DNA from: Bacilli bacterium
Lineage (GTDB): Bacteria > Bacillota_I > Bacilli_A > RF39 > UBA660
Assembly: GCA_028685275.1 (NCBI GenBank)
Contig: JAQUEG010000021.1
Coordinates: forward strand, 1 to 8,607
DNA: 8,607 nt
Reading direction: 5' to 3'
The first letter of the stretch is position 1. Each line of letters opens with the position of its first letter. Positions 6,586 through 8,607 of the stretch are shown piece by piece. Both the position numbers and the translations under genes were made by a program. The notes below the pieces were generated by a model, which worked only from the letters and a program-made list of their open reading frames with translations, did no database searches and had not been told where the DNA came from.

Positions 6586-8565
6586 ATGAAAAAGAAAAAA
6601 ATAACAAAAGGTTTTAAACCATATATATTTTTAATTATGATTGGTTTAGTAATAATTTTAGCATTAAACTTTTTTAATCAAAAAGTAAATGTATTAACTT
6701 ATGACCAGTTTGAAGATTTATTAACTAATGATGAAGTAGAATCATTAGTTGTAATGCCACGTGATCGCGCGAAAGTTTATGAAATTACAGGAAAGACGAA
6801 GGAATATGAAGAAAATGAAAGTTTCTTTGTTCGCACACCTTTTTCCGATGAAATAATGAGTAGAGTATTAAAAGCACGTGAAGAATTTAATTTTGAAATA
6901 GATACTAAATCAGATCCAGAAGCCAGTACGTTTCTATTATTTCTTATAAATATTTTACCGATTTTAGTATTAGTGTTTGTTGTTTTTTATTTCTTTAGCA
7001 AACAAATGGCAGGCAATACAAGATCACTTGATTTTGGTAAAAGTAGAGCAAAACTAAATGAAGAAAGTAATAAAGTAACATTTAAAGATGTAGCTGGACT
7101 TACCGAAGAAAAAGAAGAAGTAGGCGAGTTAATTGATTTTTTAAAAAATCCAAAGAAATTTCAAAGTTTAGGGGCAAGAATCCCCAAAGGAGTACTTTTA
7201 GTTGGACCTCCTGGAACTGGTAAAACATTATTAGCAAAAGCAGTTGCTGGAGAAGCTAATGTACCATTTTATTTTATTAGTGGTTCAGATTTTGTAGAAC
7301 TATTTGTGGGAATTGGTGCTAGTCGTGTTCGTGATATGTTTAAACAAGCAAAACATAATGCACCATGCTTAATCTTTATTGATGAAATAGATGCCGTTGG
7401 ACGTCAGCGTGGTACTGGTTTAGGTGGCGGTCACGATGAAAGAGAACAAACTTTAAATCAGTTATTAACGGAAATGGATGGTTTTGGTGCTAATGAAGGT
7501 ATTATTATAATTGCCGCAACGAATCGTCCTGATGTTTTAGATCCAGCCTTATTAAGACCAGGGAGATTTGATCGTCAAATTACTGTTAATTTACCTGATG
7601 TAAAAGGTAGAGAAGAAATATTACAAGTTCACGCTAATAATAAAATTTTCGCGCCATCAGTTAAATTTAATAATATTGCTAAACGAACAGTTGGTTTTAG
7701 TGGAGCAGACTTAGAAAATTTATTAAATGAGGCTGCATTACTAGCAGTTCGCCGTGATAAAAAATATATTACTTTAAGTGAAATTGATGAAGCGACTGAT
7801 CGTGTATTAATGGGACCTGCTAAAAAAAGTAAAAAGTATACCGAAAAAGAGAAAAAATTAGTTTCGTATCATGAAGCAGGACACGTAGTGTTAGGGTTAA
7901 AACTAGATGATGCCCATGATGTTCAAAAGGTAACAATAATTCCAAGAAGTTATGCTGGTGGATATGCTATGATGGTGCCCAAAGAAGAAAAATATACCCA
8001 AACTAAAAAAGAATTAACGGAACGTATTACAGGGTTACTTGGGGGACGAGTAGCAGAAGAATTAATATTTAATGAAATTACGACTGGTGCTCATAATGAC
8101 TTTGGTAAAGCTACTAAAATAGCAAGAAGTATGGTTACAGAATTTGGAATGAGTGACCTTGGACCAATCCAATTAGAAGAACGGGAAGAAGGGGTCTTTT
8201 TAGGACGTGATTATAACAAAAGTAGGAATTTTTCTAACGAAGTAGCACATGAAATAGATGAACAAATTAGAAAAATTATTAATGAGTGTTATATAGAAGC
8301 AAAAAAAATAATAGAAGCTAATAAAGATTTACTAAAACTTATTGCTGAAACTTTAATTGAATATGAAACTTTAACTAAAGAACAAATTGATTATTTAGTA
8401 AAACATAAAAAAATGCCAAATGAAGAAGAAATAAAAACCGATGAAAAAGAATTAACACTAGAAGAATTAAAAGCAGAAGCAAAAGCAAAAAAAATAAAAG
8501 GATATTCCAAGATGAATAAAAAAGAATTACAAGAAGAATTCAAAAAGTATAATAATGATAGATAA
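6586..8565 (+). CDS. ftsH: Membrane-anchored ATP-dependent zinc metalloprotease FtsH, with an unusual Rho_N-like tail
   Basis: FtsH forms membrane hexamers that unfold and degrade damaged membrane proteins and some regulators. The N-terminus is a short lysine-rich segment, TM helix 1 (about 12-29), an extracytoplasmic domain (about 30-112) and TM helix 2 (about 114-137). The AAA+ domain has Walker A GPPGTGKT (207-214), the pore loop FVGIGA (240-245), Walker B with D266/E267, and arginine fingers R324 and R327 in LRPGRFDR. The peptidase domain has HEAGH (429-433), supplying two zinc ligands and Glu430, and D505 in GAHND as the probable third ligand. All catalytic residues are present. The 659 residues are slightly longer than Bacillus FtsH because of the tail. 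After an acidic linker (about 611-621), residues 622-655 read like a Rho_N/SAP helix-loop-helix motif ([11 protein letters not shown], then [13 protein letters not shown]). That domain call is by eye. It is the last gene of the unit. Confidence 0.97.
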   Translation: MKKKKITKGFKPYIFLIMIGLVIILALNFFNQKVNVLTYDQFEDLLTNDEVESLVVMPRDRAKVYEITGKTKEYEENESFFVRTPFSDEIMSRVLKAREEFNFEIDTKSDPEASTFLLFLINILPILVLVFVVFYFFSKQMAGNTRSLDFGKSRAKLNEESNKVTFKDVAGLTEEKEEVGELIDFLKNPKKFQSLGARIPKGVLLVGPPGTGKTLLAKAVAGEANVPFYFISGSDFVELFVGIGASRVRDMFKQAKHNAPCLIFIDEIDAVGRQRGTGLGGGHDEREQTLNQLLTEMDGFGANEGIIIIAATNRPDVLDPALLRPGRFDRQITVNLPDVKGREEILQVHANNKIFAPSVKFNNIAKRTVGFSGADLENLLNEAALLAVRRDKKYITLSEIDEATDRVLMGPAKKSKKYTEKEKKLVSYHEAGHVVLGLKLDDAHDVQKVTIIPRSYAGGYAMMVPKEEKYTQTKKELTERITGLLGGRVAEELIFNEITTGAHNDFGKATKIARSMVTEFGMSDLGPIQLEEREEGVFLGRDYNKSRNFSNEVAHEIDEQIRKIINECYIEAKKIIEANKDLLKLIAETLIEYETLTKEQIDYLVKHKKMPNEEEIKTDEKELTLEELKAEAKAKKIKGYSKMNKKELQEEFKKYNNDR

Positions 8566-8566
8566 C

Positions 8567-8605
8567 AAAAAAAGAGCAAAGAATAAAAATCTTGCTCTTT
8601 TTTTA
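8567..8605. terminator. Strong rho-independent terminator after ftsH, probably bidirectional
   Basis: A7-GAGCAA (8567-8579) pairs perfectly over 13 bp with TTGCTC-T7 (8592-8604). The stem extends by two further pairs past one bulged A, leaving a loop of about 7 bases. The A-rich 5' arm becomes a T tract on the other strand, so it can stop transcription from both sides. It begins 1 base after the ftsH stop and closes the unit. Confidence 0.92.
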
Positions 8606-8607
8606 TT

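Larger units (their letters stand above)
341..8605 (+). other. Predicted transcription unit uvrB-uvrA-tilS-ftsH
   Basis: Four same-strand genes with gaps of 14, 29 and 12 bases lie between one consensus promoter and one strong terminator. No hairpin with a T tract was found in the gaps. Read-through from the LexA-boxed promoter should therefore reach tilS and ftsH unless an internal signal intervenes. The grouping is inferred from spacing. Confidence 0.7.

Noticed and set aside
8487..8494. A8 run in the ftsH tail as a frameshift or slippage site
   Set aside because: The Rho_N-like pattern continues in the same frame on both sides of the run and ends at the natural stop next to the terminator.
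8391..8579. Minus-strand open frame opposite the end of ftsH
   Set aside because: The Phe/Ser-rich product is what the complement of a Lys/Glu-rich coding stretch gives; it also starts inside the terminator stem.

Overview
The window is AT-rich (about 30% G+C by eye) and every gene reads on the + strand. It looks like a low-GC Gram-positive bacterium of the Bacillota, most likely the Bacilli/Erysipelotrichia/Acholeplasma side. The reasons are strong AGGAGG ribosome binding sites, a consensus SigA promoter, a Bacillus-type LexA (DinR) box, a full-length Bacillus-like TilS, and a tilS-ftsH neighbourhood. TGA is used as a stop (uvrB and uvrA both end in TGA) and Trp is encoded by TGG, so the standard bacterial code applies despite a mollicute-like base composition. 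The species cannot be named from this sequence alone.

Layout. Positions 2-286 are the 3' end of a gene that began upstream. It encodes a C-terminal DUF5011-type Ig-like domain, typical of cell-surface proteins, and is closed by a hairpin terminator. A roughly 55-base gap follows, then a near-perfect SigA promoter (TTGACG-17-TATAAT) whose spacer is almost filled by a LexA box. The promoter drives four tightly spaced genes: uvrB (396-2354), uvrA (2369-5218), tilS (5248-6573) and ftsH (6586-8565). The gaps are 14, 29 and 12 bases with no terminator in any of them. A strong, probably bidirectional terminator closes the unit at 8567-8605. No stretch over 300 bases lacks a gene, and no tRNA, rRNA, CRISPR array or mobile element was seen.

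How the genes work together. UvrA and UvrB are the damage-recognition and damage-verification proteins of nucleotide excision repair; uvrC is not in the window. Their promoter carries an SOS operator, as expected from Bacillus. TilS (lysidine synthetase for the tRNA-Ile with a CAU anticodon) and FtsH (membrane AAA+ zinc protease) are housekeeping proteins, often found in Bacillota as tilS-hprT-ftsH. Here hprT is missing and the pair lies directly downstream of the SOS-type uvrBA genes. A possible promoter at the end of tilS could supply ftsH independently.

The most unusual item is the C-terminus of FtsH. Instead of an ordinary variable tail it ends in about 34 residues that resemble a Rho_N/SAP-like helix-loop-helix nucleic-acid-binding motif. 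Otherwise the window holds well-known genes, and I see no evidence of an entirely new multi-gene system.
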